In this document: positions 18,017 through 28,709 of the stretch, piece by piece
How positions within the stretch are numbered: the stretch's first letter is position 1
How the letters are laid out: each line of letters opens with the position of its first letter
Assembly: GCF_023822025.1 (NCBI RefSeq)
Contig: NZ_CP082909.1
Coordinates: forward strand, 3,338,001 to 3,402,000
Reading direction: 5' to 3'
Source of the DNA: Endozoicomonas sp. 4G
Lineage (GTDB): Bacteria; Pseudomonadota; Gammaproteobacteria; Pseudomonadales; Endozoicomonadaceae
Length of the DNA: 64,000 nt
Notes under the pieces: model-generated
Seen by the model: the letters and a program-made list of their open reading frames with translations, nothing else
Told to the model about the DNA's origin: nothing
Databases searched by the model: none
Position numbers and translations under genes: made by a program

Positions 18017-19119
18017 CCCCGAAATCTCGTTACCAGCAGGACTTAAACAAAGACCATTTCAGCTACGACCCCCATCAGGAAGCAGCGGTTCAACACCTCC
18101 AGCGTCTTTTTGATCTGCTGATAGCTGAAGCTCCCCGCCCTTCTCTGCTCAAGCGCATCAACCCTTTTACCAGAAAAGAAACCAGCAGTATTCGCGGGCT
18201 CTACTTCTGGGGCGGCGTGGGCCGGGGCAAAACCTATCTGATGGACACCTTTTACGACTGCCTGCCGTTCCCCGAGAAAAAGCGCATGCATTTTCACCAC
18301 TTTATGCGCTGGGTTCATGTTGAACTGAAAAAACTGTCGGGAGAAAAAAACCCTCTGGATAAGGTGGCAGAGGCACTCGCCGCCCAAACCCGGGTGATCT
18401 GCTTTGATGAATTTTTCGTCTCTGACATCACCGATGCCATGCTCTTGGGTGGACTCTTTGAACAGCTCTTTCAAAGAGGCATCACATTGGTGGCCACATC
18501 CAACGTGATTCCCGATGAACTCTACAAAGACGGCCTGCAAAGAGCCCGTTTCCTGCCAGCTATTGCTCAGCTGAAAAAGCATACCCTGGTGGTCAACGTT
18601 GATGGCGGCACCGACTATCGCCTGCGCCTTCTGGAAAAAGCAGAAACCTACTTCAGTCCCCTTGGGATTGGAGCCGATCGACATCTGCTGAAAACATTCA
18701 ATGACCTGGCACCGGATATCAATCAATGTCGGGAAGCCGACACCATTGAGATAGCAGGCCGACCCATCAATAGCGAACGCACCTGTGAAGACATAGGCTG
18801 GTTCAGCTTTGAAGCACTCTGTGATGGTCCAAGAAGCCAGAACGACTACATAGAACTGGCCCGCCTTTACCAGACCGTCATTCTGGAAAATGTACCGCAG
18901 ATGGGTGAGAAGAAAGACGATCAGGCCAGACGCTTCATCAGTCTGGTGGACGAGTTCTATGACCGCAACGTTAAACTCATTCTCACCGCAGAAACCCCCT
19001 TGCCGGATCTTTACACCCACGGCAAGCTGAACTTTGAATTCCAGCGCACCATCAGTCGACTGCAAGAAATGCAGTCCAAAGAGTACTTGTCGCAACCTCA
19101 CGATCCGATTCTGTTATGA
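18013..19119 (+). CDS. zapE: ZapE cell-division ATPase (AFG1 family)
   Basis: AAA-type ATPase that acts at the Z-ring, related to mitochondrial AFG1. The 368-residue protein has Walker A GGVGRGKT (67-74), HFHHFMRWVH, Walker B VICFDEFFVSDI, and the sensor region LVATSNVIPDELY. The start ATG at 18013 has GAGG about 8 bases upstream and overlaps the iscB stop (ATGA), so translation may now be coupled to the transposon gene. Its usual partner zapG lies on the other side of the insertion. Confidence 0.95.
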   Translation: MTPKSRYQQDLNKDHFSYDPHQEAAVQHLQRLFDLLIAEAPRPSLLKRINPFTRKETSSIRGLYFWGGVGRGKTYLMDTFYDCLPFPEKKRMHFHHFMRWVHVELKKLSGEKNPLDKVAEALAAQTRVICFDEFFVSDITDAMLLGGLFEQLFQRGITLVATSNVIPDELYKDGLQRARFLPAIAQLKKHTLVVNVDGGTDYRLRLLEKAETYFSPLGIGADRHLLKTFNDLAPDINQCREADTIEIAGRPINSERTCEDIGWFSFEALCDGPRSQNDYIELARLYQTVILENVPQMGEKKDDQARRFISLVDEFYDRNVKLILTAETPLPDLYTHGKLNFEFQRTISRLQEMQSKEYLSQPHDPILL

Positions 19120-19159
19120 AACACAGTGTCAGGCTTAAATTTGCCGAGAGAAAATTATC

Positions 19160-19594
19160 ATGAAAACCGTTCTAAGACGTGCCGCCCTGTTTCTGGTTCT
19201 TGTCAGCCCTTCCGCCTTTTCTGCGGACTCTTCTACTGACTCTTCTACTAAAGTACTGGCACACAGCACAACCAGTTGGGACGGTACTCCTCTGAAAGCT
19301 GTCAACCTTGAAAACCCTGAAGTTCGGGTGCTGCGTATTGGCATCGCCCCCCATTCAAGACTGCCTATTCATAAGCACCCTGTTATCAATGCCGGCTATC
19401 TGATTAAGGGGGAATTAACGGTTGTCCGTTTGTCTGATGGCAAGGAGCTGGAACTGAAAGCCGGTGACGCCCTGGTTGAGATGGTGGATGAGTGGCACTA
19501 CGGAATCAACAAATCCGATGAGCCCGCAGAAATCGTTGTCGTTTATGCCGGTAATGAAGGGCAGGCCATTACGGTGTTAAAAGAAGAACAATAA
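19160..19594 (+). CDS. Secreted cupin-domain protein
   Basis: A 144-residue protein with an N-terminal signal peptide (RRAALFLVLVSPSAFSADSS). It is followed by a single cupin barrel: HSRLPIHKHPVINAGYLIKGE supplies the metal-binding histidines and glutamate of motif 1, and DALVEMVDEWHYG supplies motif 2. A small duplication (SSTDSSTK) follows the signal peptide. It is predicted periplasmic; substrate unknown. It lies 40 bp after zapE and may share its transcript. Confidence 0.8.
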   Translation: MKTVLRRAALFLVLVSPSAFSADSSTDSSTKVLAHSTTSWDGTPLKAVNLENPEVRVLRIGIAPHSRLPIHKHPVINAGYLIKGELTVVRLSDGKELELKAGDALVEMVDEWHYGINKSDEPAEIVVVYAGNEGQAITVLKEEQ

Positions 19595-19662
19595 CCCACA
19601 GGCTCCCATGCCAGGATCCACCGAACCTGAAAACATGGGAACCAAAGTGTTACGGCAGTTTT

Positions 19663-21183
19663 TCAGACACTGGGCAATAAGCCATTGCCAACAAAAGCAT
19701 TCAGACAACCACTGGTAATCAATTGCCCCGCCTTTTCAATATCCGGTGAGAAGTAACGGTCCTGATCATAAAAAGGCACTTCGCTCCTCAGTAAGGCCAT
19801 CACTTTTTGCAAAGGCTCAGAAGTGGCATAGGGTTTTCGCAGGTCGACACCCTGCCCTGCTGCCAGTAATTCGATGCCCAGAATGGCCCCGGTATTGCCA
19901 TTGATTTCCCTCAGCCTGCGAGCCCCATAAGTGGCCATGGACACATGATCTTCCTGATTAGCAGACGTTGGCAGACTATCCGTGACCGAAGGGTGAGACA
20001 GGCAACGATTCTCACTGGCCAATGCCGCCGTAGTGTTATGGGCAATCATAAAGCCAGAGTTAACGCCACTGTTCTCAACCAGGAAAGGTGGCAATCCACT
20101 CAGGTGATGATCCACCAGCAAGGCGACTCTTCTTTCACTGATCGCCCCGATTTCACAGCTGGCCAGGGCGATCGCTTCTGCTGCCATGCCCACAGGCTCA
20201 GCATGGAAGTTACCGCCCGACAGGACTTCATCCTCTTCAGCAAACACCAGCGGATTATCAGAAACCGCATTGGCTTCAATTTCCAGCAACCTTGCGGCAT
20301 GACGTAACTGTTCCAGACAAGCTCCCATCACCTGAGGCTGACAACGCAGTGAATAAGGATCCTGAACTTTGTCGCAGTGCTCATGGGAATGCCCTATTGC
20401 ACTGTGATCCAGCAGAGCCCGATAAGCGGCAGCGACGTCTATTTGCCCAGGCAGCCCTCTGGCTATGTGAATCCGCTCATCAAAAGGTTTCCTGCTGCCC
20501 ATCGCTGCTTCCACAGAAAGACTGCCGGTGACCACGGCAGAAGCCAGCAGATCTTCCGCAGCAAAGAGTCCTTCCAATGCAAAAGCGGTAGACGCCTGAG
20601 TACCATTCAAAAGTGCCAATCCTTCTTTCGGGGCAAGACTCAGGGGTTCCAGTCCCGCTGCTGCCAGAGCGGCTTCAGCCGATACGGTTTCACCCTTCAC
20701 CCTGGCCAGACCTTCACCTAATAACAGGCAACTCATATGCGCCAGGGGGGCCAGGTCACCACTGGCACCCACAGAGCCTTTTTCAGGCACGCAGGGTAAA
20801 ACGTTGTGATTGACCAGAGTGACCAAAGCATCAATCAATTCAGGTCTGACACCGGAATAGCCCCTGGCAAGGCTATTGATCTTTAATACCATCATCAGAC
20901 GTACAGTGTCGTCTTTCATCCACTCCCCGACACCGGTGGAATGAGAAAGCACAATACTGCTCTGGAGTTGCTCAAGATCTTCCTCAGCGATACGGGTGCT
21001 GGCCAACATACCAAAACCGGTATTAATGCCATACACCACCCGGTTTTCGCGGATTACCTTTTGCACACAGTCAAGGCTTTTCTGAATCTTTGGGTAGCAG
21101 CTGTGATCCAGTTTTATCGGGATCTGCGACCGGCTTAGTTCCCGCAACTGCCTTAGCGTTATTTTACCCGGTACAAGCTGCAT
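19663..21183 (-). CDS. hutH: Histidine ammonia-lyase
   Basis: Deaminates L-histidine to urocanate, the first step of histidine degradation. The 506-residue protein contains A140-S141-G142, which forms the MIO electrophile, in [15 protein letters not shown]. It also has [23 protein letters not shown] and the SNPLVF-like DNPLVF loop. The length is normal. Its ATG overlaps the hutU stop (TGATG at 21181-21185), so hutU-hutH form a coupled operon on the minus strand. Confidence 0.98.
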   Translation of the reverse strand: MQLVPGKITLRQLRELSRSQIPIKLDHSCYPKIQKSLDCVQKVIRENRVVYGINTGFGMLASTRIAEEDLEQLQSSIVLSHSTGVGEWMKDDTVRLMMVLKINSLARGYSGVRPELIDALVTLVNHNVLPCVPEKGSVGASGDLAPLAHMSCLLLGEGLARVKGETVSAEAALAAAGLEPLSLAPKEGLALLNGTQASTAFALEGLFAAEDLLASAVVTGSLSVEAAMGSRKPFDERIHIARGLPGQIDVAAAYRALLDHSAIGHSHEHCDKVQDPYSLRCQPQVMGACLEQLRHAARLLEIEANAVSDNPLVFAEEDEVLSGGNFHAEPVGMAAEAIALASCEIGAISERRVALLVDHHLSGLPPFLVENSGVNSGFMIAHNTTAALASENRCLSHPSVTDSLPTSANQEDHVSMATYGARRLREINGNTGAILGIELLAAGQGVDLRKPYATSEPLQKVMALLRSEVPFYDQDRYFSPDIEKAGQLITSGCLNAFVGNGLLPSV

Positions 21184-22859
21184 CAGACTTCCTCCATCGG
21201 CAAATGGAGATCATTCTCCCGGGCGCAGTCTCTGGCGATGTCATAGCCGGCATCGGCATGCCTCATTACGCCTGTTGCCGGATCATTCCAGAGCACACGA
21301 GACAACTTTTCCCTGGCCTGATCGGTACCATCAGCGACAATCACGACACCTGCATGCTGGCTGTACCCCATACCGACACCACCTCCGTGATGCAGGCTGA
21401 CCCATGTCGCACCGGAAGCCGTATTCAATAATGCGTTCAGCAATGGCCAGTCGGATACTGCGTCACTGCCGTCTTTCATACTTTCGGTTTCACGGTTAGG
21501 GCTGGCTACTGAACCGGAATCCAGATGGTCCCGACCAATAACGACAGGTGCCTTCAGTTCACCACTGGCCACCATATCATTGAACGCCATGCCCAGACGG
21601 GCCCTGTCTTTCAGGCCGACCCAGCAGATACGGGCGGGCAACCCTTGAAACTCAATACGTTCCCGGGCCATATCCAGCCAGTTATGCAGCGAAGGATTAT
21701 CAGGAATCAACTCCTTCACTTTTTGATCGGTCTTATAGATATCTTCCGGGTCACCGGATAATGCCGCCCAGCGGAACGGACCGATTCCCTGGCAAAACAG
21801 CGGGCGAATGTAGGCAGGCACAAACCCCGGGAAATCGAAAGCATTCTCCACCCCTTCATCCTTGGCCATCTGTCGTATGTTGTTGCCATAGTCTACGGTG
21901 GCTGCGCCACGCTCCTGAAGGGTCAGCATGGCCTGAACCTGAACGGCCATGGACTGCTTTGCCGCTTTGACAACATCTGACTGATTTTCCTTACGCTTTT
22001 GAGCCGCCTGCGCCATCGTCCAGCCTGTGGGCAGATAACCATTGAGGGGGTCATGGGCAGAAGTCTGATCCGTCACCACATCAGGCGTTACACCACGGGA
22101 TACCAGCTCGGGGAAAACATCGGCAGCATTGGCCAACAATCCGACTGAGACCGAACGTCCTTCAGAATGGGCCTGCTGAATAATGTTCAGGGCTTCATCC
22201 AAAGTGCGGGCTTTTTCATCGAGATAACGGGTTTTCAGGCGGAAATCAATTCTGGACTCATCCACTTCACAGGCCAGCATTGAGAAACCCGACATGGTTG
22301 CGGCCAGTGGCTGAGCACCGCCCATCCCACCCAGACCGCCGGTCAGAATCCATTTGCCTGAAGCCTCGCCAGCAAAATGTTTGCGGGCCATGGCGGCAAA
22401 GGTTTCATAAGTCCCCTGGACAATGCCCTGGGAACCAATGTAAATCCATGAGCCTGCGGTCATCTGGCCATACATCATCAGACCCTGACGGTCGAGCTCA
22501 TTGAAATGTTCCCAGTTGCCCCAGTGAGGTACCAGGTTAGAGTTGGCAATCAGAACTCTGGGTGCGCCTTCGTGGGTTTTGAAAACACCCACCGGTTTTC
22601 CTGACTGAACCAGCAGGGTTTCATCGGGTTTCAGGCTCTTGAGTGTGTCGACTATGCGGTCATAACAGTCCCAGTTTCGTGCAGCCCGGCCTATACCGCC
22701 ATAAACCACCAGACTCTGGGGATGCTCTGCCACCTCGGGATCCAGATTATTCATTAACATTCGCAGCGGCGCCTCTACCTGCCAGTTGCAGGTAGACAGT
22801 TCTGTACCACGGGATGCACGGATGGTGCGGTTCGGATCAAATCGTTTGCCTTGACTCAT
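21183..22859 (-). CDS. hutU: Urocanate hydratase
   Basis: NAD-dependent conversion of urocanate to imidazolone propionate. The 558-residue protein begins with the typical [20 protein letters not shown], and has [13 protein letters not shown] (NAD site), [14 protein letters not shown] and [19 protein letters not shown]. It is the first gene of hutUH. The rest of the pathway, hutI-hutG, lies 7 kb away on the plus strand. No HutC regulator gene is present in the window. Confidence 0.98.
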   Translation of the reverse strand: MSQGKRFDPNRTIRASRGTELSTCNWQVEAPLRMLMNNLDPEVAEHPQSLVVYGGIGRAARNWDCYDRIVDTLKSLKPDETLLVQSGKPVGVFKTHEGAPRVLIANSNLVPHWGNWEHFNELDRQGLMMYGQMTAGSWIYIGSQGIVQGTYETFAAMARKHFAGEASGKWILTGGLGGMGGAQPLAATMSGFSMLACEVDESRIDFRLKTRYLDEKARTLDEALNIIQQAHSEGRSVSVGLLANAADVFPELVSRGVTPDVVTDQTSAHDPLNGYLPTGWTMAQAAQKRKENQSDVVKAAKQSMAVQVQAMLTLQERGAATVDYGNNIRQMAKDEGVENAFDFPGFVPAYIRPLFCQGIGPFRWAALSGDPEDIYKTDQKVKELIPDNPSLHNWLDMARERIEFQGLPARICWVGLKDRARLGMAFNDMVASGELKAPVVIGRDHLDSGSVASPNRETESMKDGSDAVSDWPLLNALLNTASGATWVSLHHGGGVGMGYSQHAGVVIVADGTDQAREKLSRVLWNDPATGVMRHADAGYDIARDCARENDLHLPMEEV

Positions 22860-23104
22860 GAAAGGGTTACCTCACGACTCTCCTGTTGTTTTTGTTTTAC
22901 TGGCCCTGGGGCCAACGAGAGGACTCTATCACAGAGTATGAAAGTGGAGCATCCCCTGTTTGAGTGGGTGATTTTATCGATTCACCTCACTGGGATACAG
23001 ATCTAATCCACTTTCAGGCGTCCGCCCCGTGCGCTGATAGTTGAGCACTGCTACAAACCATAGACTATCTTGTCTGGGCACTCATAAACCGGAGAAGGTA
23101 GGTA

Positions 23105-24921
23105 TTGATGAATCACTCCATTTCCCGATTGCCTAAGACCGCAAAGCGAACAACATTTTTCCATCGTGGCAAGGTTAAACACTGGATTGTCACAGCCCTT
23201 AACCTCACCGCTATGGCTTGCCCCTGTTCTAAACTGCTGGCAAAAAATCCTTTACCAACGCCAGTTGTGGAGGTGCTTGCCGGAGATAAAACGACAAAAA
23301 CGACTAACTTCCTGGACGACTTGATTAACCATAATGCTTACATGGGGTTAACCCCTCCTTTTGCTCTCGACCCAAATGCAACCCATCTTATTTTCGCCAT
23401 CAACCATGACAATGAGCAGGGCGAAAAAAAGGGTGAGCATTCAGAAGAACCGGAGGGAGCCGGGGCACAACAGCTGCAGCCTTTAATGACCATTCCGCTC
23501 CCGCCAATGACCCATGCACAAATTACTGCCATTATCCAGGGGCTGGATACCGGCCTTGATCAAGCCACCCTGGATACTCTGTTGGCCTGGCTCCCGGAAG
23601 CTTCCCACAGTGGGAACCTGACCATTGCAGACATGATTGAGCAAGTGAAACAAACACTCGACATTGTGCCTGACCCAGACCAGGAAAAGATGATGGAAGT
23701 TCTGTCTTCTATCCAGGGTACTGAATCGCCTGTCGATTTGACCAAACCAGAAGATCGGGAGAGCCTGGCAAAGTTACTGGTGAGTTATTATACGGCCATC
23801 CATTCAAGTGGAGCATCCACCCAGGTGGCTTATGATTTTTTTAACTCATTCCTGCTGTATGCCACTGGCTTGTCGGGTATCGAGAGGCTCGAGGCCAGGA
23901 AAGGAGAGCTGTTAGGTACAAAAGCACCCATAGAAAGTCACTTAATAATGGGAAATGTTAAAGAATCTGCATCCGTCTTCTCTGGACTGAAGTTGTTGCA
24001 AAAAATGCGCCTCAGGATTTTGCGAAAACTGTGGGCCCCCTCAGAATCTAGAAATCTCCTTGAGTATTTGCAACGACTGGGAACCCCACAGAAGCTGAAG
24101 AGCTCCTTAAGCATTTGCAAAAATACGAAAACATCTCAGAAAGTACACTCAGGCTTTTACGGCGAACGTTGAACCCCTCAGGAACTCTAAAATTCGAGGA
24201 ACCCGCAGATCCAACGCTAGAATACGCATCCTCTCTGCTCAACCGTGGTCTTGATATGTACGAAATACCGTTTTATGAGCTTACTATAAGTTCAACTGAA
24301 CGAACGTTAGAAGTGATAGAAGAACAGGCTGAAGAAAGACCTGTAATCATTGCCTCTAATAATCAGTTCACCACTTTAATGAATGCCATAGGCCTTATTC
24401 TTGACCCATTCAAGATACAAGACGCTGACGAACTTATAGACAACATGTCGAGCTATTTCAGTCAATCAAATTGGGATCAGACCATTACTGACTCTGAAGG
24501 GAAAGAACAGAAATTATTTGATGTATTCAAAAAGGTAATCACTGATGCAAAAGAAAACCCCGGAAATGAAAACCCTGAATTATTTCAAGAATTGCTTCTT
24601 GCCATAGAAAAATACCTATCGCAACATTTAGAAAAAACGTTTATGCATGAAGTTGATCGCCAAGTCATATTTTCAAACCTTGTCCATGGATTTTCTGACC
24701 TGCGGAAACAATCGAGGGCTCTGTTGAAAATGCTTACGCCAGCTATTGACACTCATACCAGAAAACAGGCTGATGAAGCCCAACATGACGAGGCAGCAAA
24801 GGCGCAGAAAAGAAAAGAGCTCAGCAACGAAGAGAAGAAGAGAAAATACCTGAAAGAACGAATAAAATACCTGGACGATTTCTACTTTCGGTTCGGCTGT
24901 AAATATGGTAATTGGGCGTGA
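23105..24921 (+). pseudogene. Large unrecognised protein, frameshifted near 24000-24110
   Basis: Two open frames look like parts of one gene. The first (23105-24172) begins MMNHSISRLPKTAKRTTF, has a hydrophobic N-terminal segment (WIVTALNLTAMAC), then a Pro/Glu-rich linker and helical regions. The second (TTG at 24115 to 24921) continues with STLRLLRRTLNPSGTLKF and an acidic, helical, Lys-rich C-terminus. Around 24000-24110 sensible segments alternate between two frames (NLLEYLQRLGTP in one, TEAEELLKHLQKYENI in the other, and an in-frame stop near 24049), which suggests more than one indel. The combined length would be about 600 residues. I do not recognise a family; an exported or host-directed protein is a guess. 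Confidence 0.55.
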
Positions 24922-24937
24922 CCGGCCCTTAACCTTC

Positions 24938-24992
24938 CTCCAGACCGGCTGCCTGCAGCAAACTTCCGGCATGCTGCAGGCGTCGGGCTTAA
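24938..24992. repeat. Inverted repeat after the frameshifted gene
   Basis: CCTGCAGCA and TGCTGCAGG face each other around an 11-base loop, with further partial pairing outside. No T-run follows, so it may be a weak terminator or a processing site rather than a rho-independent terminator. Confidence 0.45.
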
Positions 24993-25167
24993 GACTGTCC
25001 TGCACGGCAACTGCACGGACTCAGACAGGTTCTGCTGATCGTTTTTTCACTGGGCAAATCAATCAACCAGGTACTTAAGGTCTACACTGAGCAGGCTGTT
25101 GCAGTTATTCACTGAACCCATCTGCGTTCTTTTCGTTGCAATCCTTTAGCTACAGAAAGGTATATCA

Positions 25168-26694
25168 ATGAAGAATCATAACTTCTTTGCACTGATCATC
25201 TTTGTGTCGGGGATATTGGCCGCTGTTAGTGTTCACCACCAATATGCAGGTCATCTCGAACTACTCAAGCCCGTATCGCATTACGGCATCTGGTCACTGC
25301 TTCCCGGCTTAATCACGATAGCCTTATGCCTGTTCACCAGAGAGCCATTAACTGCCTTGCTGGGCGGCATCGTTATTGGGGCCTTTATGCTTGGCCGATA
25401 CGACTTAACGGACAAAGTGCTGATTCCCAACTTGGCAAAAGAAGGCTCTGCCACCATATTATTGCTGTATTTATGGCTGCTTGGTGGCCTTCTGGGGGTC
25501 TGGTCTAAAACCGGTGCTGCGCAGGCGTTTGCCAAGTTTATGACTCAACACTTTGTAAAAGGCCAACGTTCAGCAAAATTGGTCGCATGGTTACTGGGTA
25601 TTTTCTTTTTCCAGGGGGGAACCATCAGTACGGTGCTGGTAGGCACCACAGTACGTCCGATTGCTGACAAAGCCAAAGTCAGCCATGAAGAAATGAGTTA
25701 CATTGTCGACTCAACCGCTTCTCCTGTTGCTTCGGTACTGGCATTCAACGCATGGCCTTTGTACATTCAGGGCTTAATTTTTGTACCTGGCGTATCATTT
25801 CTGGCAACGGAAGCGGATCGTTTAAATTTTTTCTTTAGCAGCGTGCCCTTCAGCTTTTATAGTATTTTTGCGGTCACTGGAACCCTTTTACTGTCGCTGA
25901 ATATTACCTGCCTGTCCGGGAAGCTCATAAAACAGGCACATAAAAGAGTACTGACAACAGGTGAGTTGGACGCTAAAGGCGCAAGGCCGCTGGGCGCCTC
26001 AGAATTACAAACGACCAAGGTCCCCGATCATTACAGCCCGCATGTTCTGGAATTCATTATTCCTTTGGTCAGCCTGATTGCTATCGCGGTCTTAACGTTC
26101 GTTTATTCAGGTACTCCAAAAGTGAACTGGGCCTTTGGCACCGCTTTGTTGTTGTCTGCTGCTATTGCCATGGCCAAAGGCATGTCATTAGCCGATGTCG
26201 TCGAAGGTTTTGGTGATGGCTTAAAAGGTGTCGTGTTAGCATCGGTCATCCTGATGCTGGCAATGACCATTGGCAGTATCAGCAAGGAGATTGGCGGAGG
26301 GCTGTATGTCGTGTCGCTACTCGGTGAGCGACTGACTTTTTGGTTATTGCCGGTGATTTTACAGCTGATTACCATGTTGATTGCTTTTTCAACGGGTACC
26401 AGCTGGGGAACCTATGCCATCACCTTCCCTCTCGCCATGCCCCTTGCCTGGGCCATTGCCCAATCACAGTCAGTAGCCAATCCAGAGCTGTTTATGATGA
26501 TCTGTTTTGCCACAGTGCTGAATGGTAGTGTGTTCGGCGATCAATGCTCCCCCATATCCGACACAACCATACTCAGCTCAATGACCACAGGGTGCGACCT
26601 GATGGATCATGTCAAGTCTCAGATCATTCCTGCAATATTTGCTGCTTCGTTAGCGGCCTGCTTATGGACAGCTGTCGCTTACTTTTTTGTATAA
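25168..26694 (+). CDS. NhaC-family antiporter / transporter
   Basis: A polytopic inner-membrane protein of 508 residues with about twelve hydrophobic helices (for example [47 protein letters not shown]). It carries NhaC-type motifs [34 protein letters not shown] and [22 protein letters not shown]. NhaC proteins exchange Na+ for H+, and some relatives carry amino acids or organic acids. It lies directly upstream of the LysR regulator and the DgcN/DgcA pair, so a role in uptake or ion coupling for that pathway is possible but inferred. Confidence 0.85.
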   Translation: MKNHNFFALIIFVSGILAAVSVHHQYAGHLELLKPVSHYGIWSLLPGLITIALCLFTREPLTALLGGIVIGAFMLGRYDLTDKVLIPNLAKEGSATILLLYLWLLGGLLGVWSKTGAAQAFAKFMTQHFVKGQRSAKLVAWLLGIFFFQGGTISTVLVGTTVRPIADKAKVSHEEMSYIVDSTASPVASVLAFNAWPLYIQGLIFVPGVSFLATEADRLNFFFSSVPFSFYSIFAVTGTLLLSLNITCLSGKLIKQAHKRVLTTGELDAKGARPLGASELQTTKVPDHYSPHVLEFIIPLVSLIAIAVLTFVYSGTPKVNWAFGTALLLSAAIAMAKGMSLADVVEGFGDGLKGVVLASVILMLAMTIGSISKEIGGGLYVVSLLGERLTFWLLPVILQLITMLIAFSTGTSWGTYAITFPLAMPLAWAIAQSQSVANPELFMMICFATVLNGSVFGDQCSPISDTTILSSMTTGCDLMDHVKSQIIPAIFAASLAACLWTAVAYFFV

Positions 26695-26727
26695 TATGCA
26701 TTTTTTCGATGACTGGGAAAATACGTT

Positions 26728-27606
26728 ATGCGACTGCGTCATATCGAAGTATTTCATGCCATCTACACGACGGGCTCTATCACCAATGCAGCCAAGATAT
26801 TGCACGTGTCTCAGCCATCTGTCAGTAAAGTGCTTTCTCACGCTGAACAACAGCTGGGCTTTGCGCTTTTTGAAAGGGTAAAAGGACGATTAATCCCTAC
26901 CAGAGAAGCAGAAATCCTGTTCAGTGAAGTGGATAAAATGTATCAACAGATGCGTTCTGTTAAAAATACCGCGGAAAACATCAGGACGGCAGGCTTTGGA
27001 ACGATTAGCATTGGCGTGACTCCTGCCCTTGGTTTTGAAGTGGTGCCAAAGGCCATCACTTCGTTCCAAAAAGAACATCCGAACGTTAATGTCGACATTC
27101 AAACCATAGACAACAACGATGTTATGCAATCGCTTCTGGAGCGACAGTGTGATTTCGTCGTCTTGTTTTCACCAAACACAATGGCAGGCGTGATAGAGCA
27201 TCATTGTGCCAGTTCTGAAATGGTGGTGATGTACCCCAAGCCGCTTTTTCCAGAAGCGCCTGACTCACTGACATTGGCTGACTTAAAACACTTACCTTTT
27301 ATTGATATCGGTGATAGTGGGCCTCTCGGTGATTTACTGTGGACCAGAATGCATGAAAACGCTGTTCAGATACACTCCACCATAAAAGTGCAAACCTACT
27401 TTATTGCCGCACGAATGGTTGCCTGGGGGTCAGGAGTCTGTATCGTTGACAAGTACACAGCCAGTGCCAACTTATCAGAAAACGTAAGTTATGCCTCACT
27501 TTCTCCCGGCATGGCGTTTGACGTTAGCCTGGTGCACCTCGAGAGTAAGCCGCTTTCTGTCGCTGCTACTGACTTTATGTCATGTTTTAATCAAGCAATA
27601 ACCTGA
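26728..27606 (+). CDS. LysR-type transcriptional regulator (DgcR-like)
   Basis: A 292-residue LTTR. The N-terminal winged helix-turn-helix is RLRHIEVFHAIYTTGSITN with AAKILHVSQPSVSKVLSHAE. The effector domain begins near residue 90 (TISIGVTPALGFEVVPKAI). It is codirectional with, and 92 bp upstream of, the DgcN-like gene. In marine bacteria a LysR activator, DgcR, adjoins dgcN and dgcA and senses D-glutamate; the same order here suggests the same role. The assignment is by context. Confidence 0.8.
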   Translation: MRLRHIEVFHAIYTTGSITNAAKILHVSQPSVSKVLSHAEQQLGFALFERVKGRLIPTREAEILFSEVDKMYQQMRSVKNTAENIRTAGFGTISIGVTPALGFEVVPKAITSFQKEHPNVNVDIQTIDNNDVMQSLLERQCDFVVLFSPNTMAGVIEHHCASSEMVVMYPKPLFPEAPDSLTLADLKHLPFIDIGDSGPLGDLLWTRMHENAVQIHSTIKVQTYFIAARMVAWGSGVCIVDKYTASANLSENVSYASLSPGMAFDVSLVHLESKPLSVAATDFMSCFNQAIT

Positions 27607-27698
27607 GACTATAACCCTGACAAAACAGGTTAATGTTCATAGCTGCCCGAACGCCCTATGCTGAAACAGTTACTTACTTTCAAAGCAGAGTGTTCTCA

Positions 27699-28709
27699 AT
27701 GCAAATCACGGCTCCGTATTTACTCTTTGTGGGTGATGCCACCGACGAACTTTCGATAAAAATGGCTAAAGGTGCAGCCGACTGGAGACCAGAGCTGTGT
27801 GTCGGTGAAATGAACGCTGACGGGTGTACAGTGACCACCGGGCTGCCCCGGATGTCTATTGAGGAAGCCGTAGACAAAGGAGCCAAAACGTTTGTATTGG
27901 GCTTTGCCAACAGTGGCGGCGTATTGGAAACCAGATGGCACCCCATCATTTTAGAAGCCATATCGAAAGGCATGGATGTTGTCAGTGGCTTACACGATAA
28001 GTTGACCAGCGTCCCGCAACTGGCTGAAGCGGCGAAACAGCACAAGGTTCAACTGTTGGATATTCGTCACCCGGAATCCGTATTCAAAACCGGCACCGGC
28101 CTTCCCCGAAGTGGCAAACGACTACTGACTGTTGGTACCGACTGCTCTGTCGGTAAAATGTATACATCGCTCAGTTTAGAGCGCGCCATGAAACAACATG
28201 GCATGGATGTTGACTTCAGGGCTACTGGCCAGTGTGGCATCTTAATCGCTGGACAGGGCGTTGCTATTGACTGTGTTGTTTCTGACTTTATCTCGGGTGC
28301 AACAGAAACACTGTCTCCTGATAACAGGGAGGCTCACTGGGATATCGTAGAAGGCCAGGGTTCTTTATCACACCCGGCTTTCGCGGGAGTCAGCATGGGG
28401 CTGTTACACGGCAGTCAGCCTGATGCACTGGTGATATGCCACGCATTAAATCGCTCTCATATGAGAGGCTTGCCACACACGGCGTTTCCGAGCCTGGAAG
28501 AAACTATAGAATTAAATGTCGCCGCAGCCAAACTGACCAACCCTGATGTCAAAGTTGTCGGCATTACCGTTAATACGTCGTCTGTCAGTGTTGAAGAAGG
28601 TCGCGCCTACTGTGACCAAGTCAGCAAAGCATTGTCTTTACCCTGTGTCGATCCGGTACGGGATGGCTGTGACGAAATCGTTCACTATTTGTATAAAGAG
28701 TTTCTTTAA
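27699..28709 (+). CDS. dgcN: DUF1611 protein, probable D-glutamate N-acetyltransferase (DgcN)
   Basis: The open frame starts at 27633, but the ATG at 27699 gives MQITAPYLLFVGDATDELS, the usual start, and 336 residues. DUF1611 proteins have an N-terminal Rossmann-like domain and a P-loop domain, here with GTDCSVGKMYTSLSLERAM and later VEGQGSLSHPAFAGVSMG. DgcN has been described as acetylating D-glutamate. The stop codon abuts the next start (TAAATG), so it is tightly coupled with the epimerase-like gene, which supports the DgcN assignment. Confidence 0.8.
   Translation: MQITAPYLLFVGDATDELSIKMAKGAADWRPELCVGEMNADGCTVTTGLPRMSIEEAVDKGAKTFVLGFANSGGVLETRWHPIILEAISKGMDVVSGLHDKLTSVPQLAEAAKQHKVQLLDIRHPESVFKTGTGLPRSGKRLLTVGTDCSVGKMYTSLSLERAMKQHGMDVDFRATGQCGILIAGQGVAIDCVVSDFISGATETLSPDNREAHWDIVEGQGSLSHPAFAGVSMGLLHGSQPDALVICHALNRSHMRGLPHTAFPSLEETIELNVAAAKLTNPDVKVVGITVNTSSVSVEEGRAYCDQVSKALSLPCVDPVRDGCDEIVHYLYKEFL

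Noticed and set aside
18043-19101. 352-codon minus-strand ORF
   Set aside because: Antisense of zapE, which carries the Walker motifs.
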